Shown piece after piece: positions 63,394 to 64,000 of a stretch of DNA of 64,000 nt. The position numbers and the translations under genes are program-made. Below the pieces are notes generated by a model, which saw only the letters and a list, made by a program, of their open reading frames with translations, did not search any database and had not been told where the DNA came from. The DNA comes from Bubalus kerabau. Lineage: Eukaryota; Chordata; Mammalia; Artiodactyla; Bovidae. The DNA is taken from the NCBI RefSeq assembly GCF_029407905.1, contig NC_073629.1, positions 54,572,301-54,636,300 of the forward strand, in the 5' to 3' direction. The number at the start of each line of letters is the position of its first letter. Positions within the stretch are counted from its first letter, which is position 1.

Positions 63394-63501
63394 TGCTGCT
63401 GCTGCTAAGTCACTTCAGTCATGTCCAACTCTGTGCGACCCCATAGACGGCAGCCCACCAGGCTCCCCCGTCCCTGGGATTCTCCAGGCAAGAGTACTGG
63501 A
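63394..63501 (+). mobile_element. truncated Bov-A2 first unit
   Basis: (GCT)n head and the first Bov-A unit up to CAGGCAAGAGTACTGG, then an abrupt switch into the BovB tail. Confidence 0.88.
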
Positions 63502-64000
63502 TCAGATCAGATCATATCAGTCGCTCAGTCGTGTCTGACTCTTTGCGACCCCATGAATACCAGCATGCCAGGCCTCCCTGTCCATCACCAACTCCCGGAG
63601 TTCACTCAGACTCACGTCCATCGAGTCAGTGATGCCATCCAGCCATCTCATCCTCTGTCGTCCCCTTCTCCTCCTGACCCCAATCCCTCCCAGCATCAGA
63701 GTCTTTTCCAATGAGTCAACTCTTTGCATGAGGTGGCCAAAGTACTGGAGCTTTAGCATCATTCCTTCCAAAGAAATCCCAGGGCTGATCTCCTTCAGAA
63801 TGGACTGGTTGGATCTCCTTGCAGTCCAAGGGACTCTCAAGAGTCTTTTCCAACACCACAGTTCAAAAGCATCAATTCTTCGGCGCTCAGCCTTCTTCAC
63901 AGTCCAACTCTCACATCCCTACATGACCACAGGAAAAAACATAGCCTTGACTAGACGGACCTTTGTTGGCAAAGTAATGTCTCTGCTTTTCAATATGCTA
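63502..64000 (-). mobile_element. BovB LINE 3' end, minus strand, cut by window edge
   Basis: ATCAGATCAGATCATATCAG tail, then the reversed BovB 3' region and RT C-terminus (minus-strand frame 63517-63900 with RIDAFELWCWKRLLRVPWTA). It continues beyond base 64000. Confidence 0.93.

Noticed and set aside
1..64000. CRISPR array, operon or other prokaryote-type system
   Set aside because: No regularly spaced direct repeats with unique spacers; all sequence features are those of a mammalian chromosome.

Overview
The window is nuclear DNA of a horned ruminant (family Bovidae; cattle, buffalo, sheep or goat type). It is dense in repeats characteristic of that group: BovB (RTE-type) LINEs, Bov-A/Bov-A2 and Bov-tA SINEs, ruminant L1 and CHR-type SINEs. 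Older mammalian relics (MIR, MER20/MER5-like, MLT1-like LTRs) lie between them. The exact species cannot be fixed from the window.

One protein-coding gene is supported: LRRC8B on the minus strand, a subunit of the volume-regulated anion channel. Its last two coding exons are here: 22443-24584 (714 codons from the start ATG) and 14862-15134 (90 codons plus stop). They are separated by a 7,308-bp phase-0 intron with consensus splice sites and predict an 804-residue protein. A splice acceptor sits just upstream of the start exon, at 24611-24612, so the first exons and the promoter lie at higher coordinates. I could not locate them and they may be outside the window. From the stop codon down to about 9790 the sequence is relatively repeat-poor and ends in clustered AATAAA signals on the minus strand. 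I read this as a long 3' untranslated region carrying ruminant-specific insertions.

Layout: 1-967 BovB relic (minus); 970-9640 intergenic DNA with SINEs and old repeats; 9790-14861 probable LRRC8B 3' UTR; 14862-24610 the LRRC8B coding exons and intron; 24611-64000 upstream intron or 5' flank. The last part contains six further BovB copies (28867-30420, 40242-41180, 51633-52336, 56875-57120, 58149-60312, 63502-64000) and an internally deleted L1 (41592-45770) with a matching target-site duplication. It also holds four Bov-A2 SINEs, two of them nested inside BovB, and a perfect 152-bp tandem duplication at 49125-49435.

I found no new gene system. The most notable non-gene signals are the exact 152-bp duplication with 7-bp microhomology, a 12-bp perfect hairpin that replaced non-palindromic BovB sequence at 41047-41074, the internally deleted L1 with a three-unit repeat near its 5' end, and a strong G-quadruplex-type tract on the minus strand at 35787-35838.
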